Positions 1 to 7,318 of a stretch of DNA of 45,437 nt are shown here, one piece after another. Location: the NCBI GenBank assembly GCA_019232905.1, contig JAFANA010000027.1:1-45437 (forward strand), given 5' to 3'. Position numbers and translations under genes: made by a program. This DNA comes from Vulcanimicrobiota bacterium (GTDB taxonomy: Bacteria > Vulcanimicrobiota > Vulcanimicrobiia > Vulcanimicrobiales > Vulcanimicrobiaceae). The notes under the pieces were generated by a model, which ran no database searches, was not told where the DNA came from, and saw nothing but the letters and a program-made list of their open reading frames with translations. The first letter of the stretch is position 1, and each line of letters begins with the position of its first letter.

Positions 1-2088
1 CACCGGTTTCAACTTCGGATGCGGATACGTGACCGGTTCCATCCCCGAACGGCGGCGCAGAAACGGATGAATCATTTGCCCCTGTATGGGTCCCGGCCGA
101 ATGATCGCCACCTGCATCACGATGTCGTAAAAACACGCCGGCTTCATACGCGGCAACATCGACTGCTGCGCCCGCGACTCGATTTGGAATACGCCGATGG
201 TGTCCGCTCGTGAGATCATTTCGTATGTGGGTTTGTCGTCGGGCGGGATGGTGTGGAGGGCTAAACGTGCTGTGTCATCCTGAGCCCTTCGACTTCGCTC
301 AGGATGACACCGTTCGTGTAATGTGAACGCTTCACGTAAGAGCGACAGCATGCCGAGGCCGAGGAGGTCGATTTTGATGAGGCCGAGTTCTTGGAGGTCG
401 TCTTTGTCCCACTGGATGATGGTGCGGTCTTTCATCGTCGCCCATTCGACCGGAGCGACGCGCACGAGCGGATCGCGGGTGATCACCATGCCGCCGGAGT
501 GGATGCCCATGTGACGCGGAAATCCGTCGATGCGGCGGCAAAACGCGTACAACCGTTCACCGAGAATACCGCTGACGGGTGCGGCGACGTTCGGGTCGGG
601 ATCGGCGCCGAAATCTTTGCCGCGAAAGCCATACAAATACCGGTCGCTTTGCCCCGGTTCCAGCCGCGACGCGCGCGCATTCGAACCCGTATCGAGATCG
701 CGGCGTTTTTCTACCGATTCCGGTTGTTCGACCGAGATGAGATCCGGCTGTCCCGTCGCGCCGGCAAGCGATTCCCGCGCATCGAATTCGCGCACGACCG
801 CATCGACCTGCGCGAGCGTCAATCCGAGCGCTTTGCCGACGTCGCGCAGCGCGGACCGCGTGCGGAACGTGACGACCTCCGCCGCCATCGCCGCATTGCT
901 ACGGCCGTAGCGCTCGTAGATATACTGGATGACTTTTTCCCGGTCTTGATGCGCAAAGTCGATGTCGATATCGGGAATCTCTTGGCGCTCTTCGGACATG
1001 AAGCGCTCGAAGAGCAAATTCATGCCGATCGGATCGACCGCAGTGATGCCGAGCGCGTAACATACGGCGGAGTTTGCAGCCGAACCGCGTCCTTGACACA
1101 AGACGCCGAAGCGGTTTGCGGCTTGCACGATATCCCAAACGATAAGGAAATATCCGGCGAGATCCATCTTTGCGATGATGCCGAGTTCGTATTCGAGTTG
1201 GCGTTCGACGTTCGCCGCAACCGGCGAGCCGTACCGCTCGACCGCGCCTTGATAGACGAGCTCGCGCAGACGGGTTTGACGCGTGTACCCGTCGGGGACC
1301 GGAAAGAGCGGAAATTGTCCGGCAAGCCGTTCGAGACGAAACGCGCAGCGTTCGGCAATCGCGAGCGTCGCATCGACGGCTTCGGGATGCGCGGCAAAGA
1401 GTTTGCGCATGGCAGCCGCCGGCTTCAAGTGGTACTCGGCATTGGGACGCAAACGATGCTGCGCGCGCGCTTCCTCGAGCGTGAGCGTCTCCTTCACACA
1501 CGCGAGTACGTCGGCAAGCGGTGCTTCCTCGCGGCGCGCGTAGGCGACGGCGTTGGTTGCTACATACGGAATTTTTAAACGGCGCGCGAACGCAATAAGC
1601 TCTTCGTTCATCCCGGCGTCGTCGGCGGTGAGGTGCTGCTGCAGTTCGAGATAGAGACGCTCGCCGAAAAACGCGCGCAGCGTCGACGCGCGCTCTACGT
1701 CAAGCGTCCGCGTGAGCAAGACGAGACCGTCGCTGCGCCCGTCAAAATCCTCGATCTGCAAGCGCGCGTCGCCTTTGCTTCCGCGCAGTTGCGCGGTCGA
1801 GATCAACTCGCAGCAATTGGCGTAACCTTGGGCGTTCTCCACCAGCACGACCGCACGCGTTTTATCGTCGAACGTGAGTTCCGCACCGATAATCGCATCG
1901 AGTCCGGCACGCCGGGCCGCGGAGGCGAACCGTACGCTGCCGTAGAGCCCGTCGCGATCGGTCAGTGCGAGCGCACGCAGCCCCAGCTCGCAGGCACGCT
2001 CGACGAGTTCTTCCGGATGCGAGGCGCCTTCGAGAAAGGTGAAGTTCGACCAGCTGTGCAGTTCTGCGTAATTTAGCGCCTTAGCCAT
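1..2088 (-). CDS. dnaE2: Error-prone DNA polymerase III alpha subunit DnaE2/ImuC (3' part outside window)
   Basis: Translesion polymerase of the ImuA-ImuB-DnaE2 mutasome, made during the SOS response to copy past damaged template. The frame is open for 696 codons and still open at the left edge. The N-terminus MAKALNYAELHSWSNF is the PHP-domain start typical of DnaE2. The palm carries IPDIDIDF at residues 371-378 (D373, D375 as catalytic acids), and further motifs include FPRHMGIHSGG and ISRADTIGVFQIESRAQ. The ATG overlaps the upstream nuclease-like gene by 16 bp, so it is probably translationally coupled; no good ribosome site is visible. Two oddities: about 60 residues before FPRHMGIHSGG look longer than usual, and residues about 593-605 (CHPERSRRAQDDT) are encoded by an inserted palindromic repeat. 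Family identity is firm; whether the insert is tolerated is inference. Confidence 0.95.
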   Translation of the reverse strand, partial: MAKALNYAELHSWSNFTFLEGASHPEELVERACELGLRALALTDRDGLYGSVRFASAARRAGLDAIIGAELTFDDKTRAVVLVENAQGYANCCELISTAQLRGSKGDARLQIEDFDGRSDGLVLLTRTLDVERASTLRAFFGERLYLELQQHLTADDAGMNEELIAFARRLKIPYVATNAVAYARREEAPLADVLACVKETLTLEEARAQHRLRPNAEYHLKPAAAMRKLFAAHPEAVDATLAIAERCAFRLERLAGQFPLFPVPDGYTRQTRLRELVYQGAVERYGSPVAANVERQLEYELGIIAKMDLAGYFLIVWDIVQAANRFGVLCQGRGSAANSAVCYALGITAVDPIGMNLLFERFMSEERQEIPDIDIDFAHQDREKVIQYIYERYGRSNAAMAAEVVTFRTRSALRDVGKALGLTLAQVDAVVREFDARESLAGATGQPDLISVEQPESVEKRRDLDTGSNARASRLEPGQSDRYLYGFRGKDFGADPDPNVAAPVSGILGERLYAFCRRIDGFPRHMGIHSGGMVITRDPLVRVAPVEWATMKDRTIIQWDKDDLQELGLIKIDLLGLGMLSLLREAFTLHERCHPERSRRAQDDTARLALHTIPPDDKPTYEMISRADTIGVFQIESRAQQSMLPRMKPACFYDIVMQVAIIRPGPIQGQMIHPFLRRRSGMEPVTYPHPKLKPV
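272..310. repeat. 14-bp-arm palindromic repeat inserted in frame within dnaE2
   Basis: Perfect inverted repeat: GTGTCATCCTGAGC (272-285), an 11-nt loop, then GCTCAGGATGACAC (297-310). On the dnaE2 strand it reads in frame as CHPERSRRAQDDT, between the LLREAF helix and the TIPPDD segment that are normally close together. The core CCTGAGCGAAGTCGAAGGGC recurs with one mismatch at 12381-12400. It behaves like a REP/MITE-type genomic palindrome rather than part of the polymerase fold. Confidence 0.8.
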
Positions 2089-2564
2089 GCACACAGCATG
2101 CGCAGGTCGAGATTCTTGACCAGTTGGTTGCATTCCGGAGTGCAGAGGTGCAGCGTTCGCAGGCGCGCTCGCACGCGCTCGCGTTCCTGCGCGAACGCGG
2201 CGTCGATTGCGGCGGAGGCGAGAAATTGCTCGTTCTGCATCCGCAGATGTAGGAACCGCTTGTGCATCTCGCGTTCCATCGGCGGCTCGCCGACGAAACA
2301 CGCGCGCAACCGCAGATGCGTCCCGTACCGGTAGTTCGCCTTGACTTCGCGGATCCGCCGCATCGGATGCTCGGAAAAGCCGATCTTGACGCTCTCCGTT
2401 TTTGCATCGTGCAACTCGAGCAAATAGACGAAGCCGTAATTGAAGCCGGCGAGTTCTTCGAGCGGCGAGAGCAGATGATTCGTGCGCGTGATCTCACCGC
2501 TGCGAAGCCACGCCGATGCTACCCGCTGGAACGTTTCACACGAGCTCTGGGCGACGTCAATCAT
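2073..2564 (-). CDS. GIY-YIG-like (T5orf172/MUG113-type) protein in the SOS mutasome operon
   Basis: 163-residue protein with the pattern of the T5orf172/MUG113 branch of the GIY-YIG nuclease superfamily. GFVYLL (44-49) stands for the GIY strand and VKIGFS (59-64) for the YIG strand. Arg69/Arg70 follow, then a helix with MEREMHKRF (96-104) carrying the candidate catalytic Glu, and NEQFLAS, which resembles the family's EWF ending. Its ATG overlaps the imuB stop by 8 bp and its end overlaps dnaE2 by 16 bp, so it is built into the imuA-imuB-dnaE2 transcript and should be SOS-induced. This is not a standard member of that cassette. A role in nicking or processing damaged DNA is inference; the active-site residues look mostly kept, but cleavage cannot be judged from sequence alone. 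Confidence 0.75.
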   Translation of the reverse strand: MIDVAQSSCETFQRVASAWLRSGEITRTNHLLSPLEELAGFNYGFVYLLELHDAKTESVKIGFSEHPMRRIREVKANYRYGTHLRLRACFVGEPPMEREMHKRFLHLRMQNEQFLASAAIDAAFAQERERVRARLRTLHLCTPECNQLVKNLDLRMLCAWLRR

Positions 2565-4020
2565 ATGAACCGCGCAGGTACCAATGATTCCCTTGCCGGT
2601 AGATCCGTCGCACGCTTCCGTCGTCGAGCACGACGTCGTATTCGTCGCGTGTTACGGATGCGGCAAACCATCCTTCGTCGATCCGCCACGGGCCGGCGCA
2701 TTCCATCACGGCATGGCCGTTCACGGCGGACGGCTCGCCGCGCGCAACCGTCACGTCGATCTCCGTCACATCCATGAGCCGCAACTGCGGTACGGTGTTT
2801 ACGAGCGGTGAATAGACTTCGCGCTCGCGCAATTTCGGAACCGTGAACGGTTCGTACGTGAAACGCTCCTCGACGGGATGCGCGGCGCGGGTGCGCGCGC
2901 GGCGGACCGGTTCACCGAGCAGTGCTTCCAAACGCGCAAGCACGACCGCGACATTTTGAACGTCGATGTCCTCGTTTCGCACGAGCGGCAGTGCTTCGCC
3001 GCCCTCTTCCAATCGCAGCGCGCGCAGCCGCAGACCGCAAAGCGGCGCATCGAACGTCAAGCCTTCTATTTTGGCCCGCACCACATCGAGCATGGCGCGG
3101 TCGTTTGCCGTCGGCGCCGCGAGCAAAATTTCCAGGCGTTCGTGGTGTCCGTTCTCAAGTTCGATTTCGAGATCGAGCGCGCTCGCGCGTTTGCCGCACC
3201 GTTCCAAATCGCCGCAAATGCGCGAGAGCAGCACGCGCATCGCAAAGAGCACCGCTTCTTCGCTCTCGGCCGAGCCTTCGCCGAACATCGACGCTTCGAT
3301 CGTCACTGCATGGCTGCGCGGAATGAACGGCGTGCGATCGATGCCGCGCGCCCAGTCATGCCATTGAGCCGCGCCGCGGCCGAACCTGCGTACGAACGGA
3401 CCGTGCGGCAAACGCGCAAGCTCTCCAAGCGTCGACACCCCGAGCAAATGCAGCCGCTCGTGTGCGTTCGGATCGAGATCGAGCACGTCGAGCGGCAACG
3501 GCGCCAACCGCGCTGCTTCTTCTCCCGCTGCAATTATCGTCGCGTTGCCGATCCAGCTTGCCGCATAGGCGCAAAACCGGTTGGGGCCCGCGCCGGTGCG
3601 AATCGGCAGATCGAACCGGGCAAGAACGTCATGAATCTGCGCAACCCAATCCGCGAACGTTCCTGCGATGCCGCGCATGTCGAGAAACGCAACGCCTTCG
3701 CGCACGTCGTCGATCAGCGGCGGCACCGCATCGAGCGCATCGAGCACGTCGCTCCACACCGCGCGCGCGCGAACCGCATCATGAACCGCGACACGCGCGT
3801 TCGGCGCGGCGGCCGCAGCTTGCGTCACCGTTTGTCCCACGCGCGCACCACATTCGCGCGCGCGATCATCGAGTGCAATGACGTGTCCGCGATCAAAGCG
3901 GTCGGCGACGAGCAGCGGAACGTCCTCGGGTATGTGAGCGCCGTCGAGCGCGACCGCCAGCGGATAGTCGGGAACGCGCAAACAGATCAGCATCGCCATC
4001 TCCTTATTCATGCGATTCAT
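2557..4020 (-). CDS. imuB: ImuB, Y-family polymerase-like mutasome adaptor
   Basis: Inactive Y-family polymerase homologue that bridges ImuA, DnaE2 and the beta clamp in the SOS mutasome. About 487 residues, the usual size. The N-terminus LICLRVPDYPLAVAL replaces the catalytic Asp region of DinB, as expected for ImuB. It also has the palm-like FLDMRGIAGTF, the helix-hairpin region LLGVSTLGELARLPHGPFVRRFG and a little-finger/C-terminal region. PQLRLMD near the C-terminus could serve as a clamp-binding peptide, which is only a guess. The ATG at 4020 overlaps the imuA stop as ATGA. However, AAGGAG lies 6 nt before a second in-frame ATG (3993), giving MLICLRVPDYPL, so the shorter 478-residue form may be the real product. 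Confidence 0.9.
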   Translation of the reverse strand: MNRMNKEMAMLICLRVPDYPLAVALDGAHIPEDVPLLVADRFDRGHVIALDDRARECGARVGQTVTQAAAAAPNARVAVHDAVRARAVWSDVLDALDAVPPLIDDVREGVAFLDMRGIAGTFADWVAQIHDVLARFDLPIRTGAGPNRFCAYAASWIGNATIIAAGEEAARLAPLPLDVLDLDPNAHERLHLLGVSTLGELARLPHGPFVRRFGRGAAQWHDWARGIDRTPFIPRSHAVTIEASMFGEGSAESEEAVLFAMRVLLSRICGDLERCGKRASALDLEIELENGHHERLEILLAAPTANDRAMLDVVRAKIEGLTFDAPLCGLRLRALRLEEGGEALPLVRNEDIDVQNVAVVLARLEALLGEPVRRARTRAAHPVEERFTYEPFTVPKLREREVYSPLVNTVPQLRLMDVTEIDVTVARGEPSAVNGHAVMECAGPWRIDEGWFAASVTRDEYDVVLDDGSVRRIYRQGNHWYLRGSYD

Positions 4021-4718
4021 GCGCCTCCGGGTTTAAGAAAGGATGAACGCAGCGAAACGGCTCCCCCCGCTCGCCGCGCGACTTTGTGCTTGCGCAGTTC
4101 CGCGCGCAACGTAAATCCGGAAAAGCATCCCCACAGTCCGCGCGAACCGCGAATCACGGCGCGTTCGAACATACAGCCGAGACGAACGGTAGCAACGCCC
4201 GCGAGCTCGGCGTTCGCGCGCGCCGCAATAACGAGAAGCACGGCCCCCGCCCGGTGGGCAAGGGTCGCAAGACGAGTCCACACAGCAGCACGTAACGCCG
4301 GAGCGCCCATGACAATGACGCGCGCAACGCGAGAACGCAAGATCGCATCGACCGCGCGCGCGATGCCGACCGGCGTCTTTGCGGGAACGACCAGCAGCCG
4401 GTCGAGACGGACGCCGGCATCTTCCAATGCGGGCGGATAGAGCTCACCGTCGTCGATGACCGCGCCGAGGCCGCGCTGCGTGACTTGGGCAAGCAGCGAC
4501 GCCGCGATGCTCCACCGGCCGGCGCTCCCCTGTCCCTCGAGCGTCACGAGCGACCCAAGCGGGAAGCCGCCGCCTAAGAGACAATCGAGCGATTCGATCC
4601 CGCTCCGGATCGCCTGGTCCACCGCAATTCCGGCCGTCCCCGGCGAAGCATGAAGACGCTCCTTGAGCTCTTCAAACAGCTCGTTCCGGCGGCTCGTCAA
4701 GGCGGTTGCGGGAAGCAT
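4017..4718 (-). CDS. imuA: ImuA, RecA-like mutasome protein
   Basis: First gene of the SOS mutasome operon. ImuA is a RecA-fold protein thought to recruit ImuB and DnaE2 to the RecA filament. 233 residues, with the characteristic SGIESLDCLLGGGFPLGSL start of the RecA-like core. The Walker A position reads GQGSAGRWS, with Arg where ATP-binding RecA proteins have Lys, so nucleotide binding may be weak, as reported for the family. A LexA-type palindrome begins 16 bp upstream of the ATG, placing the cassette under SOS control. imuB follows with an ATGA overlap. The assignment rests on fold signature and on the imuA-imuB-dnaE2 order, which is diagnostic. Confidence 0.88.
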   Translation of the reverse strand: MLPATALTSRRNELFEELKERLHASPGTAGIAVDQAIRSGIESLDCLLGGGFPLGSLVTLEGQGSAGRWSIAASLLAQVTQRGLGAVIDDGELYPPALEDAGVRLDRLLVVPAKTPVGIARAVDAILRSRVARVIVMGAPALRAAVWTRLATLAHRAGAVLLVIAARANAELAGVATVRLGCMFERAVIRGSRGLWGCFSGFTLRAELRKHKVARRAGGAVSLRSSFLKPGGA

Positions 4719-4733
4719 GGGATGATCATCCTA

Positions 4734-4751
4734 ATCGAACATATGTTCGAT
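4734..4751. promoter_or_regulatory. LexA (SOS) box, Bacillus/Actinobacteria type
   Basis: ATCGAACATATGTTCGAT is a perfect 18-bp palindrome containing CGAACATATGTTCG, an exact fit to the B. subtilis-type LexA consensus CGAACRNRYGTTYG. It lies 16 bp upstream of imuA and 52 bp upstream of the divergent CHAD gene start at 4803, so one operator could control both directions. Proteobacterial CTG-N10-CAG boxes are not seen here. Confidence 0.9.
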
Positions 4752-4802
4752 GTCAACTCCCGCCGGGGATCGCTCGGTGAGAGCAGAATTTTGAACCGCC
4801 TG

Positions 4803-5186
4803 ATGGCGGACGATCGCGTCATTGACTGGGCGAAAACCCTAGGCGAAGCGGAAATCCGGGCCTTTATGAAGGCGCGGCGCCGGTTTTTGAAGCGGCCTTC
4901 CGCCAAGCACCTTCACGACGTGCGAACGGCGGCAAGGCGCCTGCGCTCGCTCTTCAAAGACTTCCGCGACGTGCTGCGGCCGCGCCGCTCCAAACGCCTG
5001 CGCCGCTTGATCGAGGTCACAAGTGAAGCGCGCGATGCCGCGGTTTTGCGCAAGACGTTGCGCACGGCGCTCGATACACGCGAACGGCGCGTTGCGCGCG
5101 CGACCTTATCCGAGCTTCGCGCGCGCGAACGCGCATGCTTTGCACGCGTTCGTCGCTTGCTTGCGGGATTGCGGTATTCCACATGA
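4803..5186 (+). CDS. CHAD-domain protein, N-terminal half
   Basis: 127-residue Arg-rich helical protein starting MADDRVIDWAKTLGEAE. It carries the first helical repeat of a CHAD domain, KHLHDVRTAARRLRSLFKDF, with the conserved His and the RRLR block that in characterised CHAD proteins form a basic polyphosphate-binding surface. A normal CHAD domain holds two such repeats in one chain of about 200-300 residues; the second repeat is in the next gene, which starts on an ATGA overlap. Start choice: the ATG at 4803 has no strong ribosome site, and upstream ATGs at 4722 and 4743 would overlap the LexA box. Either a natural split of CHAD into two coupled subunits or an old frameshift; no function beyond possible polyphosphate binding can be claimed. 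Confidence 0.75.
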   Translation: MADDRVIDWAKTLGEAEIRAFMKARRRFLKRPSAKHLHDVRTAARRLRSLFKDFRDVLRPRRSKRLRRLIEVTSEARDAAVLRKTLRTALDTRERRVARATLSELRARERACFARVRRLLAGLRYST

Positions 5187-5644
5187 AAGCGCGCAACATC
5201 GATTTGACGGTCGCTTGCGGTATCGATGATGCGATGCGGCGGATCGCGATCGTGCGGTTTGCGGAACTGCTGACGCTTGCGCCCGCGCTGCACACGCACC
5301 GCGCGCGCGATCTGCATGACTTTCGCATCGCGTGCACGCGATTGCGGTGCGCACTCGAACGCTTTACGTCGAAGGAACCGTCGCTGCTTGAGGCTGCGAG
5401 CCGTCTTTCGCAACTGCAAGAAGCGCTCGGCAATTGGCACGATCGCGAGCAACTGCTCGCGATGGTTCCGGAGTTGCAGCTCACCGCGCGCCGGATCGCA
5501 ATCGAACGTGACGATGCGCTCTCGCGCGCAAACGCGTTATGGCGCGACGCCTTCGCGGCCTACGGTCCGTTCGAAGGCTTGATGCGGTTTACGGGATTGG
5601 GTTACGGTTTTGCGGACGGCGAAGCGCCGGGCGCGGGGACCTGA
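5183..5644 (+). CDS. CHAD-domain protein, C-terminal half
   Basis: 153-residue protein carrying the second CHAD repeat, ARDLHDFRIACTRLRCALERF, followed by the usual helix SRLSQLQEALGNWHDREQLL. Its ATG overlaps the stop of the preceding CHAD half by 4 bp (ATGA), so translation is probably coupled and the two chains may assemble into one CHAD fold. The last 43 bp overlap the convergent secreted-protein gene on the other strand. Divergent transcription from the SOS operator region hints at, but does not prove, damage-linked expression. Confidence 0.78.
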   Translation: MKARNIDLTVACGIDDAMRRIAIVRFAELLTLAPALHTHRARDLHDFRIACTRLRCALERFTSKEPSLLEAASRLSQLQEALGNWHDREQLLAMVPELQLTARRIAIERDDALSRANALWRDAFAAYGPFEGLMRFTGLGYGFADGEAPGAGT

Positions 5645-6477
5645 CCGCCGCACAGCCTTACCGTTTGAACGACGCTCTTTGCAAGCGTTGCTTCGTGTTT
5701 CTGCCCCTCGCTCTGCGTCCACTCGACGCCCTCTTGCAGACTCTTCACCGGATTGTATCCGAGCGTGAGACCCGGAACGCGCGTGAGATCGATTTCGTAG
5801 GGATTCGTCGGCAGACCGGCGTTGATCACCGTATCGTCGAACGGTTGCGGGTGCAGCGGATCTGCGGTCGGCGCGATGTTGTGGAGCGGATCGACGCCGC
5901 CGGTGTTCCGGTTTTGGCCTTCTCCTGAAATCGCGTAGATGTAGCCGAACCCTTCGTGCTGCATATCCGCCAGTTGCTGCGTCTCGACGAAGCCGTTGAT
6001 AATGTCGAGCGCGGCTTGCTGATCCGCAAGCGACTCGAGCAACTGATTCTTGAGATTCAACGTGCGCTGATCTTCCTGATCGCGCGCCGCCGGCGGAAAG
6101 ACGGACGGATCCTCGAGCATTTTTTGAATCGCAAGCACATTGTCTGCAAGCGGCGTAACCAAGTCTTCCATGTGCAGAATGGTCATGTTCTTCTGCGCAT
6201 CGCTCTGATTGAATTGCGCCATACCGTACTCTTTGAACATGGCCGGGCTTTTGCCGATCAATTGGTCGTTCTCGAGCAGCATCCCAATTGCGGGACGGAT
6301 CTTCGTGGAAAGCGCGCTGCACACGGGGTGCACGACCGTATGGTAGATCTCCGGGGGAGCAGTCCGAGTAGGCACCGGAGCAGGCGACGCGTTAGGAGCC
6401 GCCGGAGCCGAAGCAATACAAGCAAGGAAAGAGGCACCGAGAAGTGCCGCTGCGAGGGTCGAGCGCATGGTGACCAT
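5602..6477 (-). CDS. Secreted protein of unknown function
   Basis: About 290 residues, not recognised. An N-terminal signal peptide (MRSTLAAALLGASFLACIASA, from the internal ATG at 6468) is followed by a Pro/Ala/Ser-rich stretch, so the mature chain is extracytoplasmic. The rest looks helical in its first half (IRPAIGMLLENDQLIG; NLKNQLLESLADQQAALDIINGFV) and more extended later. There are two Cys in the mature part (HPVCSAL and VRLCGGQ). It lies 33 bp after the secreted pentapeptide gene on the same strand and is probably the last gene of the blaI operon. The ATG at 6477 has a weak AGGT upstream; 6468 is equally possible. A lipoprotein signal (SFLAC) is weak but cannot be excluded. Confidence 0.7.
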   Translation of the reverse strand: MVTMRSTLAAALLGASFLACIASAPAAPNASPAPVPTRTAPPEIYHTVVHPVCSALSTKIRPAIGMLLENDQLIGKSPAMFKEYGMAQFNQSDAQKNMTILHMEDLVTPLADNVLAIQKMLEDPSVFPPAARDQEDQRTLNLKNQLLESLADQQAALDIINGFVETQQLADMQHEGFGYIYAISGEGQNRNTGGVDPLHNIAPTADPLHPQPFDDTVINAGLPTNPYEIDLTRVPGLTLGYNPVKSLQEGVEWTQSEGQKHEATLAKSVVQTVRLCGGQVPAPGASPSAKP

Positions 6478-6510
6478 TCTATTACCTGAACGCAAGACCA
6501 CGCCTGCATG

Positions 6511-7299
6511 TTACTGCAGAACCGCTCCGTCCAGATTCGAGCCGCTGTACTTGCGGATTGTTGCCGCATCGACCGGACCGCACGTCCACGAGCCGTGGTT
6601 ACTGTCGCACGCCCGCGCGCCGGTAAACTTCGCCCCGCGCAGGTCCGCGCCGGTAAGCCGCACGCAGTCGGTTTGCCGCTCGGTCACAGTTGCGCCGGTG
6701 CCGAACGTGTTGTGCCAGCAGACGGCGGTGTTTGTAAAGTCGGCATTACGCAAGTTCGCGTTGCGGAAACTTGCACCGATGAGTTTCGCGTTCGTAAAGC
6801 GGGTGGAGGATGCGTCGGCGCCCTCCATATTTGCGCCCGTCACCTCGACGTTCGAAAGATCGTGTCCTCGTAGTTGCGCGTCGCGCAGATTACAACCGGT
6901 GCAATGGTCTAGGATGCTGCGCAGCTCGGCGTCGCTCAATCCTTCCAGCGCGCCGCTCAGGTTTGCACCGGTGAGCCGCGCTCCTTGAAATTGTCCGCCG
7001 CTCAAACGCGCGCCGCGAAACGAGCATCCCGTGCAATCGACGTTCGTGAAGTTTACTCCACGCAAGTCGGCGTCGTTGAAATCCGCGCCGGTGAGATTCG
7101 AACCCGTGAAATTTGCATTGCGCAGATTCGCGCCGGTGAAACGAGCGCCGATGTAATCAACGTGTTGAAAATCCCGTCCTTGCATATCGGCGCCCGCGAA
7201 ATTGCAGCCCATGCAGTTCGTCGGCTTCGCCTGAATCGGTTGGGTGAGGGTATACGAGAACAGAGCCAGCGCGCAAAGCGCAAGCGCGAGTGCTTTCAT
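6511..7299 (-). CDS. Secreted pentapeptide-repeat protein with paired Cys motifs
   Basis: 262 residues. A signal peptide (MKALALALCALALFSYTLTQ, cleavage near AKA) is followed almost at once by pentapeptide repeats of the A(D/N)Lxx type, which fold as a square right-handed beta-helix. The repeats come in two blocks, each opened by CxGCN: C29/C32 (NCMGCNF) and C133/C136 (HCTGCNL). They are separated by a short helix-like segment, LSDAELRSILDH. The same layout and Cys spacing form the C-terminal domain of the M56 protease gene 19 bp upstream, so the two are paralogues. Unlike Qnr-type pentapeptide proteins, which act on gyrase in the cytoplasm, this one is exported. Partner or ligand unknown. 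Confidence 0.88.
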   Translation of the reverse strand: MKALALALCALALFSYTLTQPIQAKPTNCMGCNFAGADMQGRDFQHVDYIGARFTGANLRNANFTGSNLTGADFNDADLRGVNFTNVDCTGCSFRGARLSGGQFQGARLTGANLSGALEGLSDAELRSILDHCTGCNLRDAQLRGHDLSNVEVTGANMEGADASSTRFTNAKLIGASFRNANLRNADFTNTAVCWHNTFGTGATVTERQTDCVRLTGADLRGAKFTGARACDSNHGSWTCGPVDAATIRKYSGSNLDGAVLQ

Positions 7300-7318
7300 C
7301 GATCGTCCCTTCCTGCTT

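Noticed and set aside
2878-4440. A 520-codon open frame on the plus strand, antisense to imuB and imuA
   Set aside because: The minus strand encodes clear ImuA and ImuB. The plus frame is Arg/Ala-rich with no family signal, as expected opposite GC-rich genes. The same applies to long antisense frames at 391-1578, 34522-35730, 36733-37947 and 42851-44119.
6511-7299. Qnr-type quinolone-resistance protein
   Set aside because: The pentapeptide protein has a signal peptide and Cys pairs, so it is exported and cannot protect cytoplasmic gyrase.
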